Part shown: one piece after another, positions 33,068-41,772 of the stretch
How the letters are laid out: every line of letters begins with the position of its first letter
Position numbering within the stretch: position 1 is the first letter of the stretch
Assembly: GCF_002794255.1 (NCBI RefSeq)
Contig: NZ_PGGW01000005.1
Location: 1-64,000 of the forward strand
Origin: Streptomyces carminius
GTDB taxonomy: Bacteria; Actinomycetota; Actinomycetes; Streptomycetales; Streptomycetaceae
Direction of reading: 5' to 3'
Length of the DNA stretch: 64,000 nt
Notes under the pieces: model-generated
What the model saw: only the letters and a program-made list of their open reading frames with translations
The model's database searches: none
Told to the model about the DNA's origin: nothing
Program-made: the position numbers and the translations under genes

Positions 33068-35899
33068 TCAGTACGCGGGCAGGCGGCGGGGACCCTGGTC
33101 GGACCAGGCGGGATAGCCCGTACCGAGGGCGGCGGGCGCGTCGGCGACCCGGACGGCCGCGTCCAGGACGGCCAGGCCCGAAGCGGCGACGACCACCGGT
33201 TCCAGGTCGACGGAGACGATCCCGGGATGCTCCTCCACCAGCCGGGACACCCGCAGCAGCAACTCCTCCAGGGCGGCGGTGTCCACCGGCTGGGCTCCGC
33301 GCCAGCCGAACAGCACCGGCGCGGAGCGGATGGCGCGCACCAGTTCCGCGGCGTCCCGGTCGGTGACGGGGACGAGCCGGTGGGCGGTGTCGCCCAGCAG
33401 CTCGGAGGGTGGCCCGGCGAGCCCGAAGGAGAGCACCGCGCCGATGGCCGGGTCCACGGTGGCCTGGACGACGGTGTCCACCCCGCGCCGGGCCATGGCC
33501 TGGACCACGGGCCGCAGTTCGGCGGGGCTGCCGAGCTGCCCGGTCAGCTCGGCCCAGGCGTGCCGCAGGCCGGTCTCGTCGGCGATGTCCAGCCGTACGC
33601 CGCCCAGGTCGGCGCGGTGGCGCAGATGCGGGGCGGTGGTCTTCAGCGCCACGGGGTAGCCGAGCCGCCGCGCGGCCGCCGCGGCGGCGTCCGCGTCGGG
33701 GGCGGGCAGGGCGGGCCGTACCGCGATGCCGTAGTGCCGCAGCAGTTCGGCCGCCTCCTCGCGGGTCAGCGGTGTGCTGCGGTGCGTCTCGCGGTCCCGC
33801 TCCGGGCGGCGGTCCAGGGCGCGGTCCAGTACGGCGGAGGCGGCCGCCGCGTCGATGTCCTCGTACTCGGGGACCCGGCCCGGCGCGGCGGCCTCGCGCC
33901 GCCACCGGGCGTAGCGGACGGCCTCCGCCAGGGCGCCCACGGCGCGTTCGGGCGCGGGGTAGGCGGGCAGGCCGTGCTCGGCCAGGGCGGCGTCCAGCCC
34001 CTCGATGGCCAGATGGACCACGGCCACCGGCTTGGCGGCAGCGGCGGGGGTCCCGGGGGCGTCGGTGTCGGCGGGAGCGTCGGAGGTCCCGGCGGGGGCG
34101 TCGGTGTCGGCGGGGGCCGAGGAGGGCTGGGGGCCGGCCTCGCGCAGCGCCGCGGCCAGCTCGGCCGCCCCCCAGTCCTCCTCGGCCCCCTCCACCCGGG
34201 GGATCGCGGCGACCACGACGGCGTCGTTGGCCGGATCGGCGAGCGCGGCGCGCAGGGCGGTGCGGAAGTCCCCGGGGGCGGCCTCGGGGGTCAGACCGGT
34301 GGTGAGCCGTGGACGCAGTCCCCGGGCCAGGCAGGCGTCGTAGGTGAGCAGGCACAGCGACTCGGCGTTGCCGAGGATGCCCACCCGCGGGCCCGCGGGC
34401 AGCGGCTGGGCGGCCAGCAGCACGCCGGTGTCGATGAGTTCGGTGACGGTGTCGACGCGGATCACCCCGGCCTGCCGCAGCAGCGAGGAGACCGTGGCGT
34501 CGGGGGTGCGCCCGGCGGGCACGGCGTGGCCGGGCGGCGGGACGCTGGCGCTGTGCCGGGCGCCCTTGACCACGACGATCGGCTTGCGGGCGGCGGTGCG
34601 CCGGGCCAGCCTGTTGAACTTCCGGGGGTTGCCGAAGGACTCCAGGTACATCAGGACGACGTCGGTGTCCGGGTCGTCGTCCCAGTACTGGAGCACGTCG
34701 TTGCCGGAGACGTCGGCGCGGTTCCCGGCGGAGACGAAGGTGGAGACGCCCACCAGCCCCCGGCCGCGGCGGTGCAGGGCGTCCAGCACGGCGATGCCGA
34801 TGGCCCCGGACTGGGTGAACAGCCCGATGCGCCCGGGCTCGGGGGTCCACGGCGACAGGGTGGTGTTGAGCCAGGTACCGGGGGCGGTGTTGATCACCCC
34901 GAAGGCGTTGGGCCCGATGATGCGCATGCCGTACGAGCGGGCCTGCCGGACCAGCTCGCGCTGCTCCTCGCGGCCGAAGTCGGCGGAGAGGACGACCAGT
35001 CCCCGCACCCCCCGCGCACCGCACTCGGCGACGACCCCGGGCACCTCCTCGGCGGGCACGGCGACGACGGCCAGGTCGACGGGCTCGGGGATCTCGTGCA
35101 CGAAGCGGTGCGCGGGCACCGAGCCGATCTCGGCGGTCTGGGGCAGGAAGGCGCGGTTGACGGCGTAGACGCGTCCGGTGAAGCCCGCCGCCCGCAGGCT
35201 CGCCAGGACGGTGCGCCCGGCGCCGCGGGAGATACGGCTGACACCGATGACGGCGACCGAGTCGGGGGACAGCAGCCGCTGCACGGAGCGGGCCTCGGCA
35301 CGCTGCTCACGGGCCCGCATGACCGCCAGGGACTGCTCGGTCGGTGTGATGCCGAAGGTGAGGTGGACCGTGCCGTCCTCGAAGGTGCGCTTCTGGGCGT
35401 AGCCCGCGTCCGTGAAGACCTTGACCATCCGGATGTTGGCGGGCAGCACCTCGGCGACGAAGCGGCGCACCCCGCGCTCCCGGGCGCAGGCGGCGATGTG
35501 CTCCAGGAGGGCGGAGCCCACGCCGCGGCCCTGGTGGTCGTCGCGGACCAGGAAGGCGACCTCGGCCTCGTCGGCGGGCAGTGCGGCGGGACGGCCCAGG
35601 TGGTCGATGCGGTCGTAGCGGACGGTGGCGATGAACTCGCCGCCGACGACGGCGGCCAGCCCGACCCGGTCGACGTGGTCGTGGTGGGTGAAGCGGCGTA
35701 CGTCGCGGTCGGACAGATGCGGGTAGGGGGCGAAGAAGCGGTAGTACTTCGACTGGTCGGAGACCTGCTCGTAGAACCCGACCAGACGGTCGGCGTCCTC
35801 GGGGGTGATGGGCCGGATCCGGGCCGTGCCGCCGTCGCGCAGCACCACGTCGGCCTCCCAGTGGGCGGGGTAGGCAGGCTCCTCGGTCGGCGTCCGCAT
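33068..35899 (-). CDS. GNAT acetyltransferase fused to NDP-forming acyl-CoA synthetase-like protein
   Basis: A 943-residue multidomain protein. Residues 20-180 form a GNAT domain with the acetyl-CoA motif RDDHQGRGVGSALLEH. Residues 205-340 are a CoA-binding domain (SVAVIGVSRISRGAGRTVL), 345-500 a succinyl-CoA-synthetase-like domain (GLFTQSGAIGIAVLDAL), and 700-920 an ATP-grasp domain with YPVALKTTAPHLRHRADLGGV. A linker of about 30 residues repeats the PADTDAP word. Proteins of this kind acetylate other enzymes such as acetyl-CoA synthetase; those with GNAT at the N-terminus are known in actinobacteria. Whether the synthetase half is active is unclear. It is followed 27 bp later by the DUF5998 gene. 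Confidence 0.92.
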   Translation of the reverse strand: MRTPTEEPAYPAHWEADVVLRDGGTARIRPITPEDADRLVGFYEQVSDQSKYYRFFAPYPHLSDRDVRRFTHHDHVDRVGLAAVVGGEFIATVRYDRIDHLGRPAALPADEAEVAFLVRDDHQGRGVGSALLEHIAACARERGVRRFVAEVLPANIRMVKVFTDAGYAQKRTFEDGTVHLTFGITPTEQSLAVMRAREQRAEARSVQRLLSPDSVAVIGVSRISRGAGRTVLASLRAAGFTGRVYAVNRAFLPQTAEIGSVPAHRFVHEIPEPVDLAVVAVPAEEVPGVVAECGARGVRGLVVLSADFGREEQRELVRQARSYGMRIIGPNAFGVINTAPGTWLNTTLSPWTPEPGRIGLFTQSGAIGIAVLDALHRRGRGLVGVSTFVSAGNRADVSGNDVLQYWDDDPDTDVVLMYLESFGNPRKFNRLARRTAARKPIVVVKGARHSASVPPPGHAVPAGRTPDATVSSLLRQAGVIRVDTVTELIDTGVLLAAQPLPAGPRVGILGNAESLCLLTYDACLARGLRPRLTTGLTPEAAPGDFRTALRAALADPANDAVVVAAIPRVEGAEEDWGAAELAAALREAGPQPSSAPADTDAPAGTSDAPADTDAPGTPAAAAKPVAVVHLAIEGLDAALAEHGLPAYPAPERAVGALAEAVRYARWRREAAAPGRVPEYEDIDAAAASAVLDRALDRRPERDRETHRSTPLTREEAAELLRHYGIAVRPALPAPDADAAAAAARRLGYPVALKTTAPHLRHRADLGGVRLDIADETGLRHAWAELTGQLGSPAELRPVVQAMARRGVDTVVQATVDPAIGAVLSFGLAGPPSELLGDTAHRLVPVTDRDAAELVRAIRSAPVLFGWRGAQPVDTAALEELLLRVSRLVEEHPGIVSVDLEPVVVAASGLAVLDAAVRVADAPAALGTGYPAWSDQGPRRLPAY

Positions 35900-36073
35900 G
35901 GGCCCAGCCTAATCACTCGCGCCCCGGGCGTTCCGGTCCGCGGCGGCGGTACGGGTGTGCGGTACCGGGTCCGCGGTACGGGTGTGCGGCACCGGGTCCG
36001 CGGCCGCGTTGCGGGGGCGGCCGGCTGTGCGAAGCTGATCCGGACAGCTGCTCCCCACCGAAGGGCGATCACC

Positions 36074-36379
36074 ATGGCCGAGCGCCGTGTCACCGTCGGC
36101 TGGGCCGAGGGCCTGCATGCCCGCCCCGCCGCGATCTTCGTACGCGCCGCCGCCTCCGCCGGCGTCCCCGTCACCGTGGCCAGGCCCGGCGGTGAGCCGG
36201 TCAGCGCCGCGTCGATGCTCGCCGTGCTGGGGCTGGGCGCACGGGGCGGTGACGAGATCGTGCTGGCCTCCGGTTCCGGGGACGGGAACGGAGAAGGAGG
36301 CGGGGACACCGAGGCGGCCCTGGACCGGCTGGCGAAACTGGTTTCCGAAGGGCTCGGGGAACTTCCCGAAACCGTCTGA
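36074..36379 (+). CDS. ptsH: HPr phosphocarrier of the PTS
   Basis: A 101-residue HPr. It relays phosphate from enzyme I to sugar EIIA proteins through His15 in the motif EGLHARPAA. The regulatory serine region is present as SAASMLAVLGLGARGGDEI (Ser47), though actinobacteria generally lack the HPr kinase. A Gly/Asp/Asn-rich insertion (residues 66-78, ASGSGDGNGEGGG) lies before the final helix and makes it about 8 residues longer than the usual 93. GAAGGG precedes ATG 36074. A strong terminator follows. Its standalone position is as in other Streptomyces. Confidence 0.96.
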   Translation: MAERRVTVGWAEGLHARPAAIFVRAAASAGVPVTVARPGGEPVSAASMLAVLGLGARGGDEIVLASGSGDGNGEGGGDTEAALDRLAKLVSEGLGELPETV

Positions 36380-36405
36380 TTCCGGTCCGGGGGCATCGAC
36401 ACGCG

Positions 36406-36436
36406 AAGGCGGTGGAGTTACCCGCTCCACCGCCTT
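36406..36436. terminator. Intrinsic terminator of ptsH
   Basis: A 12-bp perfect stem (36406-36417 with 36425-36436) with 7-base loop is followed by a short T-run (36435-36438), one of the few classical T-tract terminators in the window. It also lies 67 bp beyond the end of the convergent GntR gene. Confidence 0.9.
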
Positions 36437-36503
36437 TTCGGTACACCCGGGAGAATCGGGCAGAAAATTCCCCGGCCTGTTTTCCCGGTGTATACGAAAC
36501 CTG

Positions 36504-37208
36504 TTACGGATTATCGCCGGCCGTGTTTACGGTGTGTTTCGTCTTTCTCACGGCACCTTTCTGGCGGGACCGGCGCGCGGCGACCGGCCGCTGCTCGCGG
36601 CGGAGGGCGACCGAGCGCTCCACATGCGCGGCCGCCAGCGCCCGCGCCCGTTCCGCGTCGCCGCGGGCCACCGCGTCGACGACGGCGCCGTGCTCCCGCC
36701 AGACGGCGGTCGCCCGCAGCGGGGGCTCCGCGGCGTACACCCAGGCGATCTTGCGGCGGAGCTGGGTGAGCAGGGTGGCCAGGGTGGGGCTGCCGCAGGC
36801 CTGGGCCAGCGTCTCGTGGTACCAGTCCCCCAGCGCCCGCAGGTCGGACAACTGCCCGCGCTCGGCCCGCTGCTGCCCCAGCCGGACCAGCCCGCGCAGC
36901 ACCCTCAACTGCGCCTCGGTGCGCCGCTGGGCGGCCCGGGCGGTGCCCAGCGGCTCCAGCAGGGCACGGAGGTCCAGCAGATCGGCGGCCTCCTGCTCGG
37001 TGGGCTCGGCGACGCAGGCGCCCGCGTGCCGCCGGGTGGTCACGAAGCCCTCGGACTCCAGAGTGCGCAGTGCCTCGCGCACCGGGACCCGCGAGACGCC
37101 GTAGCGTCTGGCGAGCAGTTCCTCGGTGAGCCGCGCCCCGGGCGGAAAAGCACCGGAGACGATGTCGTCGCGGACCGCAGTGCACACCATGTGCGCCGAA
37201 ATGCGCAT
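36504..37208 (-). CDS. GntR-family regulator, FadR subfamily
   Basis: A 234-residue regulator. The N-terminal winged helix (residues 5-70) has LTEELLARRYGVSRVPVREALRTLESEGFV, and the rest is an all-helical FCD ligand domain (LLDLRALLEPLGTARAA, LGDWYHETLAQACGSPTLATLL). FCD members sense organic acids through a metal site; the ligand here is unknown. GGAGG lies 6 bp before ATG 37208. The leader holds CGGAATTTCCG (37276-37286), a possible operator. The gene faces ptsH tail to tail and shows no visible target next to it. Confidence 0.9.
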   Translation of the reverse strand: MRISAHMVCTAVRDDIVSGAFPPGARLTEELLARRYGVSRVPVREALRTLESEGFVTTRRHAGACVAEPTEQEAADLLDLRALLEPLGTARAAQRRTEAQLRVLRGLVRLGQQRAERGQLSDLRALGDWYHETLAQACGSPTLATLLTQLRRKIAWVYAAEPPLRATAVWREHGAVVDAVARGDAERARALAAAHVERSVALRREQRPVAARRSRQKGAVRKTKHTVNTAGDNP

Positions 37209-37337
37209 GGGCCGACCTCCGCCGTCTTCTCCGCGTTGGCGATGTTCCGCAGAGTCGAACTGTATTCCACCGGAACGGAATTTCCGATGCCCGGTGGAAA
37301 ACAGGCGTGAAAGAAGCGGCGGAGCGGCCGGAGCGGA

Positions 37338-38207
37338 TCAGACGCCGATGCCCTTGGAACGCAGGTAGGCGATCGGGTCGATGTCCGAGCCGTAGTCGGC
37401 GCCGGTGCGCGCCTCGAAGTGCAGGTGCGGACCGGTGGAGTTGCCGGTGCTGCCGGACAGGCCGATCCGGTCCCCGGCGCCGACCGACTGCCCAGGCGCG
37501 ACGCCCAGCGAGGACAGGTGCGCGTACTGGGTGTAGCGGCCGTCCTTGTGGCGGACGACGACCTGGTTGCCGTACGCGCCGCCCCAGCCGGCCGTCACCA
37601 CGGTGCCCGGGCCGACGGAGCGGATGGGAGTGCCGGTGGGGACGGGGAAGTCGATGCCGCTGTGGCTGCCGGAGGACCAGGCGGAGCCGGACGCCTTGTA
37701 CGGGGTGGTGGTGCGCGCGCCCTCGTACGGGGCCGTGTAGCCGCTCGCCACGCGCCGCTGGACGGTGCGGTCGGCGCGGCTGTGGGCCGCCCGCTCCTTC
37801 GCGGCGCGCTCCTTCGCGGCCTTCTCGGCGGCGCGCTCCTCGGCGGCCGCGGTCCGGGCGGCCCCGGTGTTCTCGGCGGTCCCGGCCCGCTCGCGGGAGG
37901 CGTCGGCCGCGCGCCGCTGGGCCTCGGCCTGGGCCCTGACGTCGTCGGCGATCGTGTCGCCGACGGCCACCGCCTGCACGAAGCCGAGGGCGTAGGTCCT
38001 GGGCGTCCCGTCGGACGCGGCGGCGGCCGGGGTGGCGAGGGTGCCGACCACGCCGGTGGTGGCGAGGGCGGCGGCCCCGGCGAGGCCGGCGCCGGTGCGC
38101 ACGGCACGGGTGGAGAGCGGGGATCCGCCGGCGAGCCTGCCGGTCAGAGTGGTGATCCGCTCGGTGAGCCTGTCGGTGAACTGCCCGGTGGCACGGGTGA
38201 ACGCCAT
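37338..38207 (-). CDS. Secreted M23-family endopeptidase under a c-di-AMP riboswitch
   Basis: A 289-residue secreted protein. A long N-terminus with a hydrophobic stretch (residues 37-63) and an ATPAAAAS cleavage-like site serves as signal peptide. A Lys/Glu/Ala-rich coiled coil (90-150) is followed by the LytM/M23 domain (155-285). Zinc ligands are His182 and Asp186 in SHSGIDFP and His263 in HLHFEAR, with catalytic His230 (YAHL). It cleaves peptide cross-links of peptidoglycan. The upstream ydaO riboswitch ties its expression to c-di-AMP, as seen for rpf-type wall hydrolases in Streptomyces. AAAGGAG precedes ATG 38207. Confidence 0.95.
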   Translation of the reverse strand: MAFTRATGQFTDRLTERITTLTGRLAGGSPLSTRAVRTGAGLAGAAALATTGVVGTLATPAAAASDGTPRTYALGFVQAVAVGDTIADDVRAQAEAQRRAADASRERAGTAENTGAARTAAAEERAAEKAAKERAAKERAAHSRADRTVQRRVASGYTAPYEGARTTTPYKASGSAWSSGSHSGIDFPVPTGTPIRSVGPGTVVTAGWGGAYGNQVVVRHKDGRYTQYAHLSSLGVAPGQSVGAGDRIGLSGSTGNSTGPHLHFEARTGADYGSDIDPIAYLRSKGIGV

Positions 38208-38233
38208 GGACGGCGTGCTCCTTTCCTTCCTTG

Positions 38234-38372
38234 TCGCCTACCGGGTTAGCTGACGGGTTCGGAGCAGGAAGGTCTCCTACGGGCGCGTGGCCCGATTCAC
38301 CCCGGTGGGACACCTCCACACGGTCGGCGCGGAGGGTGGGTCCCCGGCTCCCCCTGGCGGGGGACTCGGCGA
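38234..38372 (-). promoter_or_regulatory. ydaO-type cyclic di-AMP riboswitch
   Basis: Conserved blocks of the ydaO/yuaA family are present on the minus strand in order. First is a 5' stem with TCGCCGAGTCCCC, then GGGGTGAATCGGG (38303-38291), then CCGAACCCGTCAGCTAACCC followed by GGTAGGCGA (38262-38234). The element ends 26 bases before the M23 start codon. Known members bind cyclic di-AMP and switch expression off when it is high. The 5' boundary is approximate. Confidence 0.9.
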
Positions 38373-38423
38373 GTGCTGGCCGTCGGCCGCGGTCGCGGAC
38401 GCTTCTGACGGGCAGCGGAAACG

Positions 38424-38452
38424 ACGCTAAACGGACAAGTTTGAGCGAACAA
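38424..38452 (-). promoter_or_regulatory. Possible promoter of the riboswitch-M23 transcript
   Basis: TTGTTC (38452-38447) and TAGCGT (38429-38424) are 17 bp apart, in an AT-rich patch about 55 bp upstream of the riboswitch. It resembles a weak vegetative promoter. Confidence 0.35.
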
Positions 38453-38519
38453 GCAAATCGGTCGCTTTGTCACGCATGACACACCCCGCCTACGCCATAA
38501 GAGGTCAAACCAGACACAT

Positions 38520-38558
38520 CGAGGGCCCCTTGTGTGGCAACCACACAAGGGGCCCTCG
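38520..38558. terminator. 18-bp perfect hairpin after the M16 peptidase genes
   Basis: Arms 38520-38537 and 38541-38558 are perfect complements around CAA. It lies 46 bp past the stop of the second M16 gene on the minus strand, upstream of the M23 promoter, and should end the M16 transcript. Confidence 0.9.
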
Positions 38559-38604
38559 GCAGATGTCCCGGCCGTCACGGTGCCGCCGGGCGCGGTGCCG
38601 CCGG

Positions 38605-40047
38605 TCACTGGTCCGTGACGACGGTCACCTCCCCGATCCCCAGCTCGCGCACCGGCCCGGCGATCTGCGCGGCGTCTCCCACCAGCACGGTCACCAGACG
38701 GTCCGCGGGGAAGGCGGCGACCACCGCCGCCGTGGCCTCCACGGTGCCCGTCTCGGCGAGCCGGGCGTACAGCCGCGCCTGGTAGTCGTCGGGAAGGTGC
38801 TGTTCCACCTGGTCGGCGAGGGTCCCGGCGACGGCCGCCGCCGTCTCGTACCGCAGCGGGGCCACCCCCACCAGGTTCTGCACGGCGGTGTCCCGCTCCT
38901 CGTCGGTGAGCCCCTCCTCCGCCAGGGTGCGCAGCACCTGCCAGAGGTCGGCCAGCGCGGGCCCGGTCACATCGGTGGCCACCGAGCCGCTGACGGCCAG
39001 CAGGGAGGCGCCCGTACCGCCGGGGGCCGAGCACAGCACCTGGGCGAAGGCCCGCACCCCGTAGGTGTAGCCCTTCTCCTCACGCAGCACCCGGTCCAGG
39101 CGGGAGGTCAGGGTGCCGCCCAGGCAGTACGTGCCGAGCACCTGGGCGGGCCAGACGCTGTCGTGCCGGTCGGGGCCGGTCCGGCCGATGAGCAGCTGGG
39201 TCTGCACCGCGCCGGGACGGTCCACGATCACCACCCGGCCGGTGTCGTCCGCGGTGACCGGCGGCATCGGCCGGGGCTCGGCGGCGGTGCCGGTCCAGGC
39301 GCCGACGGTGTCGGCGAGGGCGGCGTCCAGATCCACCCCGGTGAAGTCGCCGACCACCACGGCGGTGGCGGTCGAGGGCCGTACGTGCGCCTCGTAGAAG
39401 GCGCGCACCGCCGCGGCGTCGATGCCCTCGATGGTCTCCTGGGAGCCCTGGCGGGGCCGGGAGAGCCGGGACCCCTCCGGGAACAGCTCCTTCGACAGGG
39501 CGATGGCCGCCCGGCGGGCGGGGTTGGCCAGCTCGTGCGGGATCTCGTCCAGCCGGTTGCGCACCAGCCGCTCGACCTCGCCGGCGGGGAAGGCGGGGGC
39601 GCGCAGCGCGTCGGCGAGCAGGCCGAGTGCCCTGGTCAGCCGGGAGGCCGGGACCTCCAGCGAGACCCGCACCCCGGGGTGGTCGGCGTGCGCGTCCCAA
39701 GTGGCCCCGCAGCGCTCCAGCTCGGCGGCGAACTCCTCGGCGCTGTGCTTGTCGGTGCCCTCGCTCAGCGCCCGGGCCATGATCGCGGCGATCCCCTCCC
39801 GGTCCCGGGGCTCGGCGTCCAGCGGGGCCGGCAGGCTGACCTCGACCGCGACGACCTTCTGGCCGGGACGGTGGCAGCGCAGCACGGTCAGGCCGTTGGG
39901 CAGCTCACCGCGCTCGGGGGCGGGGAAGGCCCAGGGCCTGGGCCGACCGCCGCCGGGCTGCGGGTGGAAGTCCATCGACACGCCGTTCCCGGACTGCTCC
40001 GGGGAGGCGTCGGCGGACCGGGCGGGCTGGGCGGTGGCGTCGCTCAC
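38605..40047 (-). CDS. M16-family peptidase homologue without zinc motif
   Basis: A 480-residue protein of the M16 fold, the partner of the next gene upstream. The HxxEH motif is replaced in the corresponding segment (GIAAIMARALSEGTDKHSAEEF), so it lacks a zinc site, as do the non-catalytic beta subunits of mitochondrial-type processing peptidases. The C-terminal half keeps the substrate-binding LTSRLDRVLREEKGYTYGVRA segment. GTG 40047 overlaps the upstream stop (GTGA). The pair is predicted to form a heterodimeric cytosolic protease. Confidence 0.9.
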   Translation of the reverse strand: MSDATAQPARSADASPEQSGNGVSMDFHPQPGGGRPRPWAFPAPERGELPNGLTVLRCHRPGQKVVAVEVSLPAPLDAEPRDREGIAAIMARALSEGTDKHSAEEFAAELERCGATWDAHADHPGVRVSLEVPASRLTRALGLLADALRAPAFPAGEVERLVRNRLDEIPHELANPARRAAIALSKELFPEGSRLSRPRQGSQETIEGIDAAAVRAFYEAHVRPSTATAVVVGDFTGVDLDAALADTVGAWTGTAAEPRPMPPVTADDTGRVVIVDRPGAVQTQLLIGRTGPDRHDSVWPAQVLGTYCLGGTLTSRLDRVLREEKGYTYGVRAFAQVLCSAPGGTGASLLAVSGSVATDVTGPALADLWQVLRTLAEEGLTDEERDTAVQNLVGVAPLRYETAAAVAGTLADQVEQHLPDDYQARLYARLAETGTVEATAAVVAAFPADRLVTVLVGDAAQIAGPVRELGIGEVTVVTDQ

Positions 40048-41465
40048 TGAGCGGTCTCCTCGTCGGTGGCGGGGTCGGCGGAGGCGGTACCGGCGGCGGA
40101 CGCGTCGGCGGCGGTACCGGAGACGGTGGCGCCGTCGGCGACCTCCGCCGCGGTGTCGGGCGCGGTCGCCCCGGTGGGTTCGTAGACCAGCACCGCGCGG
40201 TTGTCGGGACGCAGCCGGGCGGCGGCCACCTGGCGCACCTCCTCGGCGGTGACCCGCAGCACCCGCTCCACCGCGGTCAGGGCGAGCTGGGGGTCGCCGA
40301 ACAGCACGGCGTACCGGCACAGCTCGTCGGCGCGGCCGCCGACCGTGGCCAGCCGGTCCAGCCACTCGCGCTCCAGCAGCGCCTGGGCCCGCTCCATCTC
40401 CTCCGGGGTGGGGCCCTCGGCGGCGAACCGGGCCAGCTCCTCGTCCACGGCCCGTTCGATGTCGGCGGCCTCCGCGCCGCCGGAGAACTTGACGTCCAGC
40501 CAGCCCATCGAGGGGGCGCCCGACAGCCGCAGCATGCCGAAGCCCGCGGTGACGGCGGTGCGGTCCCGGCGGACCAGCCGGTTGTGGAGACGGGAGGACT
40601 CGCCTCCGCCGAGCACGGTCAGCGCCAGGTCGGCGGCGTCCGCCTCACGGGTGCCGTCGTGCGGCAGCCGGTAGGCGGCCATCAGCGCCGGGGCGGGCAC
40701 CTCCTCGCGCACGACCTGCCGGAGCTCGGCGCCGACGACGTCCGGCAGGGTGCCGTCGCGCGGCGGCCGCTTGGCGTCGTGGGAGGGGATGGAGCCGAAG
40801 TACTTCTCGATCCAGGCGAGGGTGCGCTCCGGGTCGATGTCGCCGACGACCGCCAGGACGGCGTTGTTCGGCGCGTAGTAGGTGCGGAAGAAGTCCCGGG
40901 CGTCCGCCAGGGAGGCGGCGTCCAGATCGGCCATGGAGCCGATCGGGGTGTGGTGGTACGGGTGGCCCTCGGGGTAGACCATCGCGGTCAGCTTCTCGAA
41001 GGCGGTGCCGTAGGGCACGTTGTCGTACCGCTGGCGGCGCTCGTTCTTCACCACGTCGCGCTGGTTCTCCATGGACTCCTCGTCCAGGGCGGCCAGCAGC
41101 GAGCCCATGCGGTCGGCCTCCAGCCACAGGGCCAGCTCCAGCTGGTGGGCGGGCATCGTCTCGAAGTAGTTGGTGCGCTCGAAGCTGGTGGTGCCGTTGA
41201 GCGAACCGCCCGCGCCCTGCACCAGCTCGAAGTGGCCGTTCCCCGTCACCTGGGCCGAACCCTGGAACATCAGGTGCTCGAAGAGGTGCGCCAGACCGGT
41301 GCGCCCGGGCACCTCGTGGCGGGAACCGACGTCGTACCAGAGGCACACCGCGGCGACCGGCGTCTGGTGGTCCTCGGAGAGCACCACACGCAGGCCGTTG
41401 GTCAGCCGGTGCTCGGTCGCCGTCAGACCGCCGGCGGTGGGCGGGGGCGTGGCCGTGTGACCCAT
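40044..41465 (-). CDS. M16-family zinc metallopeptidase, catalytic subunit
   Basis: A 473-residue protein. The inverted zinc motif HLFEH lies at residues 60-64 with the third ligand Glu142 in the helix [13 protein letters not shown], as expected 75-80 residues later. The second half carries the arm [20 protein letters not shown] Thr/Ala/Asp-rich tail of about 35 residues is extra. It degrades or processes peptides, and is encoded directly upstream of the inactive subunit with a GTGA overlap. The two are upstream of, and divergent from, parC. Confidence 0.95.
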   Translation of the reverse strand: MGHTATPPPTAGGLTATEHRLTNGLRVVLSEDHQTPVAAVCLWYDVGSRHEVPGRTGLAHLFEHLMFQGSAQVTGNGHFELVQGAGGSLNGTTSFERTNYFETMPAHQLELALWLEADRMGSLLAALDEESMENQRDVVKNERRQRYDNVPYGTAFEKLTAMVYPEGHPYHHTPIGSMADLDAASLADARDFFRTYYAPNNAVLAVVGDIDPERTLAWIEKYFGSIPSHDAKRPPRDGTLPDVVGAELRQVVREEVPAPALMAAYRLPHDGTREADAADLALTVLGGGESSRLHNRLVRRDRTAVTAGFGMLRLSGAPSMGWLDVKFSGGAEAADIERAVDEELARFAAEGPTPEEMERAQALLEREWLDRLATVGGRADELCRYAVLFGDPQLALTAVERVLRVTAEEVRQVAAARLRPDNRAVLVYEPTGATAPDTAAEVADGATVSGTAADASAAGTASADPATDEETAQ

Positions 41466-41680
41466 GGGCAGGGAGTCCCTTCGATCGCGGACAGCGTTCT
41501 CACAACGCGTGTGTGGTCACTGTATGCAAGCGGCCCGACAAAGCGCGAAGTTCCCGTACGGTTCGGGGCGGGGATCCGGCTGTCACAGCCGAGGTCCACA
41601 ATGGTCAGCGTCCGCTCCCCGCCCGCCGGGGCGCCGACAGGTCCGCGGCGCCCGAGGGAGAGCGCCCGCGGAGACCCGCG

Positions 41681-41760
41681 AACACCGGCAAGTACCCACG
41701 AGCACGAGCAAGCACGAGCACCAGCAAGCACCGACAGGCACCGAGAAGTACCGAGAAGGA
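41681..41760. repeat. 10-bp tandem repeats in the parC leader
   Basis: Period-10 words run up to 12 bases before the parC start: AGCACGAGCA twice exactly (41701-41720), then CCAGCAAGCA, CCGACAGGCA, CCGAGAAGTA and CCGAGAAGGA, with degenerate copies from 41681. The rest of the 41466-41772 spacer holds no gene; it must include both promoters of the M16 pair and parC. Confidence 0.7.
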
Positions 41761-41772
41761 GTCGCAGCCGCG

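Noticed and set aside
32588..36379. Open reading frame of over 1200 codons on the plus strand
   Set aside because: It lies antisense to the GNAT/acyl-CoA synthetase and DUF5998 genes and only its last 101 codons (HPr) show a protein signature; the rest is Gly/Val/Asp-rich shadow typical of high-GC antisense frames.
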